A stretch of 64,000 nt of DNA from Auraticoccus monumenti (GCF_900101785.1 NZ_LT629688.1:2170001-2234000); one strand, 5' to 3'; counted from the stretch's first letter, positions 23,572-30,863 are shown. Numbers and translations are program-made. The notes: generated by a model from the sequence alone, not told the origin.

Positions 23572-23985
23572 GTGCTCGTGGTGGTGCTGGTCCTGTCGGC
23601 AGGTGCTGTCGCGGCATGGCCGGGAGGAGCGCTCGTCTCGTGGACCCGGTCGGATCCGGCGGAGGAGCCACGACGTCTGGTTGAGACGTTCCTCGAGCGG
23701 CTCGCTCACGACGACCTTCCCCGTGCCTGCGGAACCGTCCTGCCGGATGGTGGGTGGGTCAATCCCTGCATGGACGGACTGGAAGCGCGATCTGAGGAGC
23801 TGCAGCAGATCCGAGAACTGGGAACCGACATCAGGGTGACCGGAGTCGACATCCAGGGCGATGAGGCCCAGGTGACGGCTGAGCTCATCGAGCCGCGTCC
23901 CACGTCCTCGCTGTCGGTGAACCTCGAGCGCAGCGGCGACTCATGGAGGGTCACACGTCTGAACGACGTCGTGATCACGTACTGA
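23572..23985 (+). CDS. Small membrane-anchored hypothetical protein
   Basis: The 137-residue protein has one N-terminal membrane helix (about residues 1-20) and an extracytoplasmic part with two Cys (about 53 and 66) and a beta-rich end, resembling small NTF2-like/DUF4878 proteins. The frame upstream of GTG 23572 is open back to the preceding stop codon and reads RPRWWR before the helix, a typical positive-inside flank. It has no ATG, GTG or TTG there. Thus the true start may be a rare codon such as CTG 23569 or lie further up. Confidence 0.65.
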   Translation: MLVVVLVLSAGAVAAWPGGALVSWTRSDPAEEPRRLVETFLERLAHDDLPRACGTVLPDGGWVNPCMDGLEARSEELQQIRELGTDIRVTGVDIQGDEAQVTAELIEPRPTSSLSVNLERSGDSWRVTRLNDVVITY

Positions 23986-24009
23986 GTCGATACTCCGACG
24001 GAAGCAAAC

Positions 24010-24036
24010 AGGGACCCCTGGTCACAGCGGGTCCCT
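24010..24036. terminator. tRNA terminator hairpin, chromosomal-side copy
   Basis: AGGGACCC (24010-24017) pairs with GGGTCCCT (24029-24036) around an 11-nt loop. A second copy at 28721-28747 differs by a compensatory G-C to A-T change in the stem, so the structure has been kept by selection. Confidence 0.6.
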
Positions 24037-24084
24037 GGGTGGTGGAGCTAAGGGGATTCGAACCCCTGACCTTCTCATTGCGAA
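24034..24084. repeat. Left attachment-site repeat (partial tRNA-Ala 3' end)
   Basis: These 51 bp are identical to 28745-28795 and contain the minus-strand tRNA-Ala 3' half: anticodon loop, variable region, T arm, acceptor strand and CCA. Similarity continues to the left at lower level to 24001. Confidence 0.85.
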
Positions 24085-24167
24085 GGACAGCAAGGCACTT
24101 GTTGCCCCCAATGTTCCGCGTGTTACGGGTGCGTGGGAGACGCTGGCTGTGGCCTTGATGCGTTGGC

Positions 24168-24187
24168 GGGGCACACGGGGGGCACAC
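24168..24187 (+). repeat. Tandem arm-type repeats near the left end
   Basis: GGGGCACAC and GGGGGCACAC stand in tandem with an 11-bp period, 84 bp inside the left att core. The same arrangement occurs 76 bp inside the right core (28649-28669) in the same orientation, suggesting integrase arm-binding sites. Confidence 0.45.
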
Positions 24188-24344
24188 GCTCCAACGGCTC
24201 GCACTCTTGGAATCGAACAGCCTCGCGGCTTGAGGGCGAGGGCTTCTTGGCCGGTCGGACTGGTCGACGGCCCTAGGTCTCTGGCGCTGTGTGGGGGGAC
24301 TGGGGTCGGATGTAGGTGTGCGAGGCCTGCGCCATCCTGCTTAC

Positions 24345-24995
24345 GTGACTCCTTCAAGACCGGCAGCCCCGCGAACACGAGGTAACCGTCTTCCTGGCTT
24401 CCTACGGCCGCTAGTCGTGCCGGTGCTGGCAGTCCTCCTCGCAGCCGCGTTGGGCCTTCTGGTGGTGGTGGGGATGTTCCGACTGCTGGGGTTCCCCGTG
24501 CTGTTCGACCGGGTGAGTGACCACCAGAACCGGGTGTCGATCGAGGTCCCGCTCGGCTGGCGCTACGAAGCCCCATCCAATGGCGGGACGATCACCACCG
24601 ACAACGGCAGTTCTGGTGAGGGAGAGCCGTACCGAGTGGTCGACGTCCACGCCGTCAGCTGGGTCAGTGGTGACGACGGCGGCCAGCACTTCGACCTCGA
24701 AGTTTTCGACAGCGACGAGACTGGCACCGACTTGGCCAAGGTGCACGAGCAGCTGGTCAACGATCAATGCGACGTATTCGGCGGCTGCGAGGCTACCGGG
24801 TTACCTCAGGCTCTGACAGTGGATGGCTATCCAGCCCTCCAGCAGGTCTTCACCGCCGATTTTGGTCCCACGCTGTACATGTCGACCGCTGTCGGTGACG
24901 GTCTGGCCGTCCGGTACACCGGCTACGTCTTCTTGCGGCCCGACCGAGGCGATCTGTTAGCTATGCAAGCCCCGTGGCTATCCACCCGCTTCTGA
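24345..24995 (+). CDS. Island cargo: membrane-anchored hypothetical protein
   Basis: The product of 216 residues has a basic N-terminus and a long membrane helix (about residues 24-50). It is followed by an acidic extracytoplasmic domain with a Cys pair (about residues 145 and 150) that may form a disulfide. No family is recognised. GTG 24345 is provisional because no ribosome-binding site is clear; upstream and downstream GTG codons (24291, 24418) are possible. It is the first gene inside the element. Between the left att site and this gene (24085-24344) I see only the tandem repeats. Confidence 0.6.
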   Translation: MTPSRPAAPRTRGNRLPGFLRPLVVPVLAVLLAAALGLLVVVGMFRLLGFPVLFDRVSDHQNRVSIEVPLGWRYEAPSNGGTITTDNGSSGEGEPYRVVDVHAVSWVSGDDGGQHFDLEVFDSDETGTDLAKVHEQLVNDQCDVFGGCEATGLPQALTVDGYPALQQVFTADFGPTLYMSTAVGDGLAVRYTGYVFLRPDRGDLLAMQAPWLSTRF

Positions 24996-25145
24996 ACGGC
25001 GACCTCTTCCGTGTCAGGGACGCCCCGGGCCTGCGAGGGACGCCTACACCTGCGCGGTGGCGGTCATCACCGGGCGCTCAAGGGTTGGCACGTGCGGGCT
25101 TGGTGTCGGACACTCTGCCGGACAAGCACCGAGGGGAGTCATAGT

Positions 25146-25574
25146 GTGGCCAGGACCAGTTTCCGCGCTCGTCTGTCGGTTGCCTCAGTTGTCGGGATCC
25201 TCGCAGTGACCGGGTGCAGCCCAAGGCCGTCACTTCCTACCATGGCCGACTTGCGGGCCGCTCTCGTCGCAAGCGGGCGGTGCAGCGTCATTCAGGACCT
25301 CGCCGCAGATGACGTGGTGACCTTCGAACTACCGGGCAACGTGCTTCTGGATGGTCTGTCTTGCATCGACACCGAGGGCGAGGAGGTCCGCTTCCAAGCG
25401 GTTACGAGTGTCCAAGCACGAGGCGAGGCCAGCAGTGCGGCCCTCGATGCTGGATACGTCTTCGTCATCGCCGGTTGGGGTGACAGCCTCTGGTACGCCG
25501 TAACGACAAGCGAGGAGTTAGTCAGCGGGCTGCTGGAGCAGAAGGAGTACGTGCACGTAGCCGAGCCTGCATAA
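25146..25574 (+). CDS. Island cargo: small lipoprotein
   Basis: The 142-residue product starts with a basic signal peptide ending in a lipobox (LAVTGC, Cys at about residue 23), so it should be anchored to the outer face of the membrane. The mature part holds two more Cys and is otherwise unrecognised. GTG 25146 follows GAGGGGAG by 7 nt, which decides the start. The preceding cargo protein is also membrane-anchored, so the two may act at the cell surface. Confidence 0.68.
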   Translation: MARTSFRARLSVASVVGILAVTGCSPRPSLPTMADLRAALVASGRCSVIQDLAADDVVTFELPGNVLLDGLSCIDTEGEEVRFQAVTSVQARGEASSAALDAGYVFVIAGWGDSLWYAVTTSEELVSGLLEQKEYVHVAEPA

Positions 25575-25807
25575 CCCTGTGCCTCGATGGGCACTGGCTG
25601 CAGACTTCGTGCATCCTTGTCGAGCCACGTATCCAGTTTGGAAGCGCGGCCGAGGGGGCCTCGGACGGACTCGATACCGCGTGGTTGTGCGGTTCGGTGA
25701 CTTCTCTAGACCGCGGGCGACCGTGCCTTGTTGCACGTTGGCTGCACGAGCGCAGTTCGGCTGAGCGAGCGGCACAGTACTGTGAGGAGCGGCAAGGAAG
25801 TCCCTTC

Positions 25808-26119
25808 ATGACGACGCCCGGACCCGAGGTGTCATCACCGTCTCCATGGCGGCACATCTCATGGGGCAGTGTTGCAACGCTGATTGCATCGCTAACTTTC
25901 GTGGCGTGGACCAGCCTGAGTCTGCCCGGGGCTGATTCGGTGAGTGGTTTCTGGCTGTTTCTTCCAGTTCCACTGGGCTTCGTCGGCGCCATTTTGGCTG
26001 CGGCATCCCGCAAACTCAGTGCCGATGACCGTATCGGGTGGGCCTTCGTGTCTGCCATTTCTGGATTTGCGATTGTGGTCGCTTGGTACAACCTCACGCT
26101 GCTCATTCGCGGTCCGTGA
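25808..26119 (+). CDS. Island cargo: small three-helix membrane protein
   Basis: The 103-residue product has three hydrophobic segments (about residues 20-38, 47-65 and 76-98) and short charged ends. ATG 25808 follows AAGGAAG by 7 nt. TACTGT at 25777-25782 is a possible -10 box. The gene is less GC-rich than the chromosome. The 230 bp before it hold no other gene that I can support. No family recognised. Confidence 0.62.
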   Translation: MTTPGPEVSSPSPWRHISWGSVATLIASLTFVAWTSLSLPGADSVSGFWLFLPVPLGFVGAILAAASRKLSADDRIGWAFVSAISGFAIVVAWYNLTLLIRGP

Positions 26120-26306
26120 GCCCGATGCGCAACATTTGGAAGTGGTCCTATGGCGTACGGGGCGTCTCCAGGCCGATGCACGCCCCAGCCCAGACCGCTT
26201 CTGCGCCAGGGACGTCCGGGCGGTAGGGCACGGCGCCTCGTCTAGCAACGTTGCGAGCATAACAAGATGGGAGTAACCGCTGGAATACGGAGTGGAGAAT
26301 GATTCC

Positions 26307-26804
26307 ATGGGTGAGACAAACTACCTCGGCGTGCCCACTGAGATTGTTGAGCAGATAGGCCGCCTAGTTGTAGTTGCTACTCGCGTTGAGAATTGGCTCT
26401 ATAGTATAGCGGGCGCATTGACCCTCGATGAGCGTGCGATGCGTTCTCTGCCCGTCAGTGGCCGAAATGTTGCCCAAGCAGTGCGCAGGCGAGTTGTCGA
26501 GGCGGGAGTTCCCCCTTGGGCGACGGTAGAGGCGAGCGAGGTCGCGCAGTTCTGCTCCAACGCAAAGGGGGCGCTGTTCGAGCGAGGAAAGACAGTGCAT
26601 GCCTTGTTCAGTCAGCAGTACAATGGCGGCGATGATTGGCGTCTACAGGCGCAGAATGCCTCGGACCCTTACGTAAGTAGAGATGTGAGTATCGCCGAAC
26701 TAGCGCAGCTTCGCGTCACCCTAGAGTCGCTGGATACGGAAGGGTATCGGCTGTTACTTGGGATCACGCCGAAGTTAGCTCCGGGATTGTATGCGCCCTG
26801 TTAA
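26307..26804 (+). CDS. Island cargo: helical hypothetical protein
   Basis: The 165-residue protein is soluble and mostly helical, with no motif I recognise. Its gene has the lowest GC of the window (roughly 55%) and uses many codons ending in A or T, clearly unlike its neighbours, so it is recent foreign DNA. ATG 26307 has GGAGA about 8 nt upstream; GTG 26292 is an alternative. It overlaps the next small frame by 14 bp. Confidence 0.65.
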   Translation: MGETNYLGVPTEIVEQIGRLVVVATRVENWLYSIAGALTLDERAMRSLPVSGRNVAQAVRRRVVEAGVPPWATVEASEVAQFCSNAKGALFERGKTVHALFSQQYNGGDDWRLQAQNASDPYVSRDVSIAELAQLRVTLESLDTEGYRLLLGITPKLAPGLYAPC

Positions 26805-26955
26805 CGCAAACGGCGCAGTCATTCACTGGGATGGTGACAAAGATGGGTACTCGCCCCTTCCAGAGCGCCGAGAGATGATCGGTGAGATGTGGGCAGAGTT
26901 CAAGGGCCGATATCCTAATGTTGTGTTCCCGGAGACTAGCGAAGCTCTCGGGTGA
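26791..26955 (+). CDS. Island cargo: 54-aa small protein overlapping the previous gene
   Basis: ATG 26791 opens 14 bp before the stop of the previous gene and the frame runs to TGA 26953-26955. The peptide starts MRPVNANGAVIHWDG and contains WAEFKGRYPNVVF; it is compact, with aromatic residues, and reads like a real small protein rather than random sequence. Translational coupling with the upstream gene suggests the two work together. Its stop codon lies inside the left arm of a large hairpin. Confidence 0.5.
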   Translation: MRPVNANGAVIHWDGDKDGYSPLPERREMIGEMWAEFKGRYPNVVFPETSEALG

Positions 26956-27039
26956 GCACTTGGTCCTGCGGCGTTGGGGGTGCGCGGAGGCGCCAGCCGG
27001 AGCGCGGGGGTCCCCGGCGCCGCAGGCCCAAGTGCTCAC
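26952..27039. repeat. 88-nt inverted-repeat hairpin element
   Basis: The arms at 26952-26979 and 27012-27039 pair over 28 positions with one mismatch and two G-T pairs; the outer 12 (GTGAGCACTTGG / CCAAGTGCTCAC) are perfect. The 32-nt loop is very GC-rich, unlike the surrounding AT-richer cargo. A second hairpin GCGGCC-GAA-GGCCGC follows at 27043-27057. It separates convergent genes, so a bidirectional terminator is the simple reading; a small mobile repeat is the alternative. Confidence 0.65.
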
Positions 27040-27136
27040 CCCGCGGCCGAAGGCCGCGCTTGACTGAGTAGAGGCATATTCGGCAGTCGGACGTTGGGTG
27101 ACGAACGACTTCGTGGTCGCTGGGCGGGGCGTGGCG

Positions 27137-28081
27137 TCAGATGGGTGGTAGGGGCGGTGGTGGCGGTACAGCGGCCTTCGCGACCCATTTGCGCACTGCT
27201 GCTTCGTAAGCCTCACGAACCAGCACTGTGGCTTTAGCCGGGTCCAAGGCATCCCACCTGTCCAGATCGAACGTCAAGCTCGCGATCCAGTCCTCGTTGT
27301 TGCCTTTTCGAATGGTGAGTCGGCGTGACCTGCCGGGGATTGGAAGCAGACGTAGTTCGAACATCCACTGAGTTCCGAAGTGCTCATCGGCCCATTTGGA
27401 CCACGGCGTCTCAGGAATCGATTCTCCCCACGGCGCCAGCCGGTGATCGAGCATCTGACCTGCTCGTTCCAGGGCCTTGACCGCGGGAGGAACTAGGCCG
27501 AGCGGGGCAGCCAGCCCCGCGGCAGGAGGTGCCTCCCCAGAGCCGGCACCCTTCCACCCCGGTGCATCCTCGGGCTCCGGTGGGAAGACGTTGGTGAACA
27601 GCCACGGGGTGCGACGCCTCCCTGAACGTCGTTGAGCGTGGAGCTCTTGCACCACGGGATGTATTGGCGTGTTGGGGTCAACCAGTCGGGCGAGGTCGGA
27701 CAGCATGATGTCGGCCTCCACGGATCCGTAGCGCTCTCGCGCGCGGGACAGCGCCGCGCGAGTCCAGCTGAGGCCTTCTGAGTCGATCTGGCGCGTCAGC
27801 CGTAAGAGCGTGAACCCTGCGGCGATGAGCACCTCATCGAGTTCCTCGATGTCGCCCTGCTCTCCCTCGGCCAGGAAGGCGTCCACGTCACCGTCAACGG
27901 TCTTCGCCAGTAGGTAACGCACGGTGGTCGAGGACCTGAGGGCGTAACCTCGCTCTTCCCACTCGGAGAAGAAGTCGGCTCCGGTGTCGTTGCCGAAGGG
28001 CCCCAGTTCTGCAGCTTCGTCGGTGTACAGCGGATGGGTGAAGTGACCGGTGAACCACTCATACGACTTCTCGACGTTCAT
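27137..28081 (-). CDS. Island cargo: 314-aa hypothetical protein
   Basis: The soluble acidic protein has an N-terminal region rich in aromatic residues (KSYEWFTGHFTHPLY), a helical middle, and a C-terminal part with IPGRSRRLTIRKGNNEDWIASLTFDLDRWDAL broken here only to show its basic-to-acidic change, then a Pro tail. ATG 28081 follows AGAGGAGG by 8 nt. No family recognised. GC is intermediate. It reads toward the large hairpin and away from the HTH gene on the same strand, 54 bp downstream of it. Confidence 0.65.
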   Translation of the reverse strand: MNVEKSYEWFTGHFTHPLYTDEAAELGPFGNDTGADFFSEWEERGYALRSSTTVRYLLAKTVDGDVDAFLAEGEQGDIEELDEVLIAAGFTLLRLTRQIDSEGLSWTRAALSRARERYGSVEADIMLSDLARLVDPNTPIHPVVQELHAQRRSGRRRTPWLFTNVFPPEPEDAPGWKGAGSGEAPPAAGLAAPLGLVPPAVKALERAGQMLDHRLAPWGESIPETPWSKWADEHFGTQWMFELRLLPIPGRSRRLTIRKGNNEDWIASLTFDLDRWDALDPAKATVLVREAYEAAVRKWVAKAAVPPPPPLPPI

Positions 28082-28135
28082 GGCGAGCGCCTCCTCTGTG
28101 CCTTTCGTGGTGAGAGCGAACGCGGGCGCTCGAAC

Positions 28136-28336
28136 TCAACGGGTGTCCTGTTGAGGCGTAGGGCGCCACTCGCGAATGCTAGATGGTCGCCACAGAGTCA
28201 TTCGACCTAGGCGTCGATCAGGCTGAGGCATTTGCTTGCGAGCGAGGTAAGCACTGAGTGTGGATGTGGTGACGCCGAGGTACGAGGCAACGTCGTCGGT
28301 GGTCCACCAGTCCTCCGGCAACTGCGGGTTCCCCAT
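28136..28336 (-). CDS. Excisionase-like helix-turn-helix protein (HTH_17 type)
   Basis: The 66-residue protein has the MerR/AlpA-type small DNA-binding fold WTTDDVASYLGVTTSTLSAY with the typical wing basic stretch RRLGRMTLWRPSSI. Such proteins direct excision of integrative elements or act as their regulators. It starts 6 bp from the first visible integrase codon but on the opposite strand, which is unusual and suggests a rearrangement that removed the integrase N-terminus. Confidence 0.75.
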   Translation of the reverse strand: MGNPQLPEDWWTTDDVASYLGVTTSTLSAYLARKQMPQPDRRLGRMTLWRPSSIREWRPTPQQDTR

Positions 28337-28342
28337 CGCTGA

Positions 28343-28732
28343 CCGGGTGCTGCCCTTGGTGCGTGCCTTGGCAAGGGGGAGGGACGGGAGGCCCTGTTGT
28401 TCGTGACTGCTTCGGGGTCGCAGCTACACGCGAACGCGGTGCGTCGCAGCGTCGGTTGGAGCACCGTGGCTGGAGGCCGGCGGATCCACGATCTGCGGCA
28501 CACCGCGGCGTGTTTGTGGCTGGCGCGTGGTGTCGATCCGGTGACGGTGCAGACGTGGATGGGGCACGCGTCGATGAGCACGACGAACCTGTATCTGCAC
28601 CACCTGGGGACGTCTGCGGACCGTGCTGCATTGGAGCGTCTGAACTCCGGGGGCACACCGGGGGCACACGTCCAGGGGTCGCTGTTCGACGCGGGGAGGC
28701 AAACGCCTGATGAAAGCAACAGGAACCCCTAG
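28343..28732 (+). pseudogene. Tyrosine integrase remnant (C-terminal catalytic part only)
   Basis: About 129 codons are open, preceded by an in-frame TGA at 28340-28342. The box II residues are present: HDLRH, the GH of TWMGHAS and Tyr in TTNLYLHHLG. The arm-binding, core-binding and box I regions (first catalytic Arg) are absent, so the product cannot be a functional recombinase. The 3' end lies 13 bp from the att core and its stop codon is inside the loop of the terminator hairpin 28721-28747. Confidence 0.85.
28649..28669 (+). repeat. Tandem arm-type repeats near the right end
   Basis: Two perfect GGGGGCACAC units with 11-bp period lie within the integrase 3' end. They mirror the pair at 24168-24187. 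Confidence 0.45.
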
Positions 28733-28747
28733 TCAGAGCGGGTTCCT
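28721..28747. terminator. Terminator hairpin shared by tRNA-Ala and the integrase remnant
   Basis: AGGAACCC (28721-28728) pairs with GGGTTCCT (28740-28747). It lies directly 3' of tRNA-Ala on the minus strand and contains the integrase stop on the plus strand. Its stem differs from the left copy by one compensatory pair. Confidence 0.6.
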
Positions 28748-28795
28748 GGGTGGTGGAGCTAAGGGGATTCGAACCCCTGACCTTCTCATTGCGAA
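28745..28795. repeat. Right attachment-site repeat within intact tRNA-Ala
   Basis: Identical over 51 bp to 24034-24084. The identity stops just past the anticodon loop, a common crossover site for tRNA-directed tyrosine integrases. Confidence 0.85.
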
Positions 28796-28826
28796 CGAGA
28801 CGCGCTACCAACTGCGCCATAGCCCC
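28751..28826 (-). tRNA. tRNA-Ala (anticodon CGC)
   Basis: The complete tRNA reads from 28826 to the discriminator A at 28754, with CCA encoded (28753-28751). The anticodon loop TTCGCAA gives CGC, and the acceptor GGGGCTA/TAGCTCC pairs with one G-T. The element integrated here left the gene intact. Confidence 0.95.
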
Positions 28827-28839
28827 TTGCCAGCCTGAG

Positions 28840-28845
28840 ATGCTA
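28840..28845 (-). promoter_or_regulatory. -10 box of tRNA-Ala
   Basis: TAGCAT on the minus strand lies 13 bp before the mature tRNA 5' end. It falls in the loop of an 8-bp inverted repeat, CTGAGATG (28835-28842) and CATCTCAG (28868-28875), which overlaps the end of the serine hydrolase gene and may terminate it. Confidence 0.4.
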
Positions 28846-28871
28846 CCAGCCGATCGGGCTCCAGGCACATC

Positions 28872-30017
28872 TCAGCTCGCGGCGGCCCGCCAGAAGTCGT
28901 CGAAGATCTGCGCACCCTCCGGACTGCCGAGCTCGACCTGGGTGAGCAGGACGGTCACGGCGCCGTCGCGGGGGACCACGTGGGCGGACGTGCCGGTGCC
29001 ACCGACCCAGCCGTAGCGGCCCGGGACGTTCCACGGCTCAAGCTCCGCGACGTCCACCGAGCCGCCGAATCCCCACCCCTGGCCCTGCAGGAAGAGGTCG
29101 CCCATCTGGTGCTGCGGCTCGGTGAGGTGGTCGACCATCATCAGGCGGACCAGGTCCTCGCTGAGCACGCGATGGCCGTCGGAGGTGCCCCCGGCCAGCA
29201 GCATCTGGCCGAAAGCCAGCCAGTCCGCCGCGGTGCCGAGCAGACCGCCGGCGCCGGAGCAGAAGGCGGGCTCGTCGACCCAGTGGCCGTCGGGAGGGTC
29301 GGTGACCACCAGCTCGCCCTGGTCGTCGCGACGGTGCTGGCTGGTCATCCGCGGCAGGTCCGCGCGGTCACGAAGCCAGAAGCCGGTGCCCACCATGCCC
29401 AGCGGGTCGAGGACGTGTTCGCGGAGGTACCGGGCGAAGGAGTCCCCGCTGGCCCGGGCCACCAGCACCCCCAGCACGTCGTAGGCGGTGTTGTAGGTCC
29501 ATCCCTCACCGGGCTGGTGGAGCAGCGGGAGCTGCCCCAGGCGCGCCATCCACTCGTCGGGCTCGGGCGCGGCCGGCGGGTCGGGTGGGCCCTGGTGCAG
29601 CGGTCCCATCAGCTCGGCGACCACGGGTCCCAGGAAGTCGCCGGGGAACCCGTGGCCAGCGGTGGAGGAGAGCAGGTGCCGCAGCGTGATCGGTGTCGTG
29701 GCCGGGACGACGTCGTCGAGCGGACCGGAGGCCTCGCGCAGGACCACCGGCGCGGCGAGCTCGGGGAGCCAGTCCGCCACGGGGGAGTCGAGGTCCAGCA
29801 GGCCGTCGTCGACCAGGGTCAGTGCCGCCGCGGCGGTGAGCGGCTTGGTGATCGAGGCGAACCGGAAGAGGGAGTCCTCGGTCATCGGCTCCCCGTCCTC
29901 GCTGCGACGGCCCAGGGCGAGCGTCTCCACCTCGGTGCCGCGGGCCACCAGGGCGACCAGACCGGGAACACGTCCGGACTCGACGTGCGGGGTCAGGGCG
30001 TCCTCGAGGTTCGACAT
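28872..30017 (-). CDS. Beta-lactamase-family serine hydrolase
   Basis: The 381-residue protein has the class C beta-lactamase/penicillin-binding fold. The nucleophile is Ser55 in the SITK motif with Lys58, and Tyr175 in GWTYNTAYDVLG is the second conserved site. No signal peptide is seen, which suggests a cytoplasmic esterase, lipase-like or D-aminopeptidase-like enzyme rather than a secreted beta-lactamase. AGGAACAG precedes ATG 30017. The substrate cannot be told. Confidence 0.88.
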   Translation of the reverse strand: MSNLEDALTPHVESGRVPGLVALVARGTEVETLALGRRSEDGEPMTEDSLFRFASITKPLTAAAALTLVDDGLLDLDSPVADWLPELAAPVVLREASGPLDDVVPATTPITLRHLLSSTAGHGFPGDFLGPVVAELMGPLHQGPPDPPAAPEPDEWMARLGQLPLLHQPGEGWTYNTAYDVLGVLVARASGDSFARYLREHVLDPLGMVGTGFWLRDRADLPRMTSQHRRDDQGELVVTDPPDGHWVDEPAFCSGAGGLLGTAADWLAFGQMLLAGGTSDGHRVLSEDLVRLMMVDHLTEPQHQMGDLFLQGQGWGFGGSVDVAELEPWNVPGRYGWVGGTGTSAHVVPRDGAVTVLLTQVELGSPEGAQIFDDFWRAAAS

Positions 30018-30059
30018 GATCTGTTCCTACCCCAGAGCGGTGCGAGTTGGGCACCGTGG

Positions 30060-30079
30060 TCGGTGCAGATCTGCACCGA
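30060..30079. terminator. Perfect 20-bp palindrome after the sortase gene
   Basis: TCGGTGCAGATCTGCACCGA is perfectly symmetric and starts 8 bp beyond the sortase stop. As RNA it makes a 7-bp stem with loop AGATCT. It may terminate the sortase transcript or serve as an operator for the serine hydrolase 43 bp further on. Confidence 0.45.
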
Positions 30080-30087
30080 TCAGCCGG

Positions 30088-30810
30088 TCAGACCTCGTCC
30101 ACCTCGACCAGGACGCCGATCTTGTCGATGCGGTGCTCGGGGTTGCCGTACTGGTCGCGCCAGAAGTTCCCCTCCGCGTCGTCCTCGGGGGTGGCGCAGG
30201 TGGAGAGGGTGATCATCGCCTCGGTGGCCTCCTCGCCCGGGCGTCCGGGGACCTCGGCGGACTGCTCCTCCAGGGACTCCTCGGATCGGAAGGAGGTCTC
30301 CCGGGTCTCGACGACCTCGTAGGTGTAGCGGACCCCGTCGGCCTCCACGTGCACCTCCTCGCCCTCCTCCAGCTCCGGCAGGTCGCGGAAGGCCTGGGTG
30401 GAGGACAGCCGGTGCGCGGTCACGATGTAGTTGCCGATCCCGCCGACGCCGGTACCGCCGTCGCGGCCGTGGGGGCTGGCGGCGATGCCGCCGTCCTGGA
30501 TGTCCGTGCCGGGGCCGTCGTCCGGGGAGCCCTCGTAGGCCTCCACCTCGAGGGCGTCGATGTCGAGGGCGGGGATGCTCAGCTCGGCGTCACGGGGTTC
30601 CCCGTCGCTGGCCAGGGTCGGGGTGGGGCTCGGCGTGGGGGAGGGCGTCGGCCTCGGGGTCGGTGTGGGAGTCGGGCGCGGCGCTGAGGGGCTCGCCGTG
30701 GTGGGGCTCGGCGAGGCCGGGGCGCTGCGCGCGTCCTCGACCGGCGGCGTGGGCGCGCAGGCCACCGCGAGCAGTGCGGTCAGGGCCAGACCCAGCAGAC
30801 GTCCGGACAT
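30088..30810 (-). CDS. Sortase with lipobox and Pro/Thr-rich linker
   Basis: The 240-residue protein has catalytic His133 (VTAHRLS), Cys205 (TLSTCATPED) and Arg227 (EHRIDKIG), the sortase triad, closest to the class E type of high-GC Gram-positives. The N-terminus ends in LAVACA with Cys18, a lipobox, and a 40-residue Pro/Thr/Ser linker (about 30-68) follows. It would therefore be lipid-anchored, whereas most sortases use a membrane helix. No LPXTG-type substrate or pilin gene is adjacent. Confidence 0.88.
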   Translation of the reverse strand: MSGRLLGLALTALLAVACAPTPPVEDARSAPASPSPTTASPSAPRPTPTPTPRPTPSPTPSPTPTLASDGEPRDAELSIPALDIDALEVEAYEGSPDDGPGTDIQDGGIAASPHGRDGGTGVGGIGNYIVTAHRLSSTQAFRDLPELEEGEEVHVEADGVRYTYEVVETRETSFRSEESLEEQSAEVPGRPGEEATEAMITLSTCATPEDDAEGNFWRDQYGNPEHRIDKIGVLVEVDEV

Positions 30811-30863
30811 GCAGCGAGGGTAGGCCGGGGTCGCAAAGGGCCCCTGTGCCAGGCGCTGGACGC

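Larger units (their letters stand above)
24034..28795. mobile_element. Degenerate integrative element in the 3' part of tRNA-Ala
   Basis: The element is bounded by 51-bp identical direct repeats (24034-24084 and 28745-28795). These correspond to the tRNA-Ala sequence from the anticodon loop through its 3' end. Inside are a truncated tyrosine integrase next to the right end, an excisionase-like HTH gene, six unrecognised cargo genes, and arm-like tandem repeats near both ends. Cargo sequence near 25.6-26.9 kb is clearly lower in GC than the flanks. No replication, transfer or phage structural genes are seen. It is probably no longer mobile by itself. Confidence 0.85.

Noticed and set aside
24034-28795. 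Prophage or conjugative element
   Set aside because: No capsid, terminase, tail, relaxase, replication or transfer gene is present, and the whole element is only 4.7 kb.
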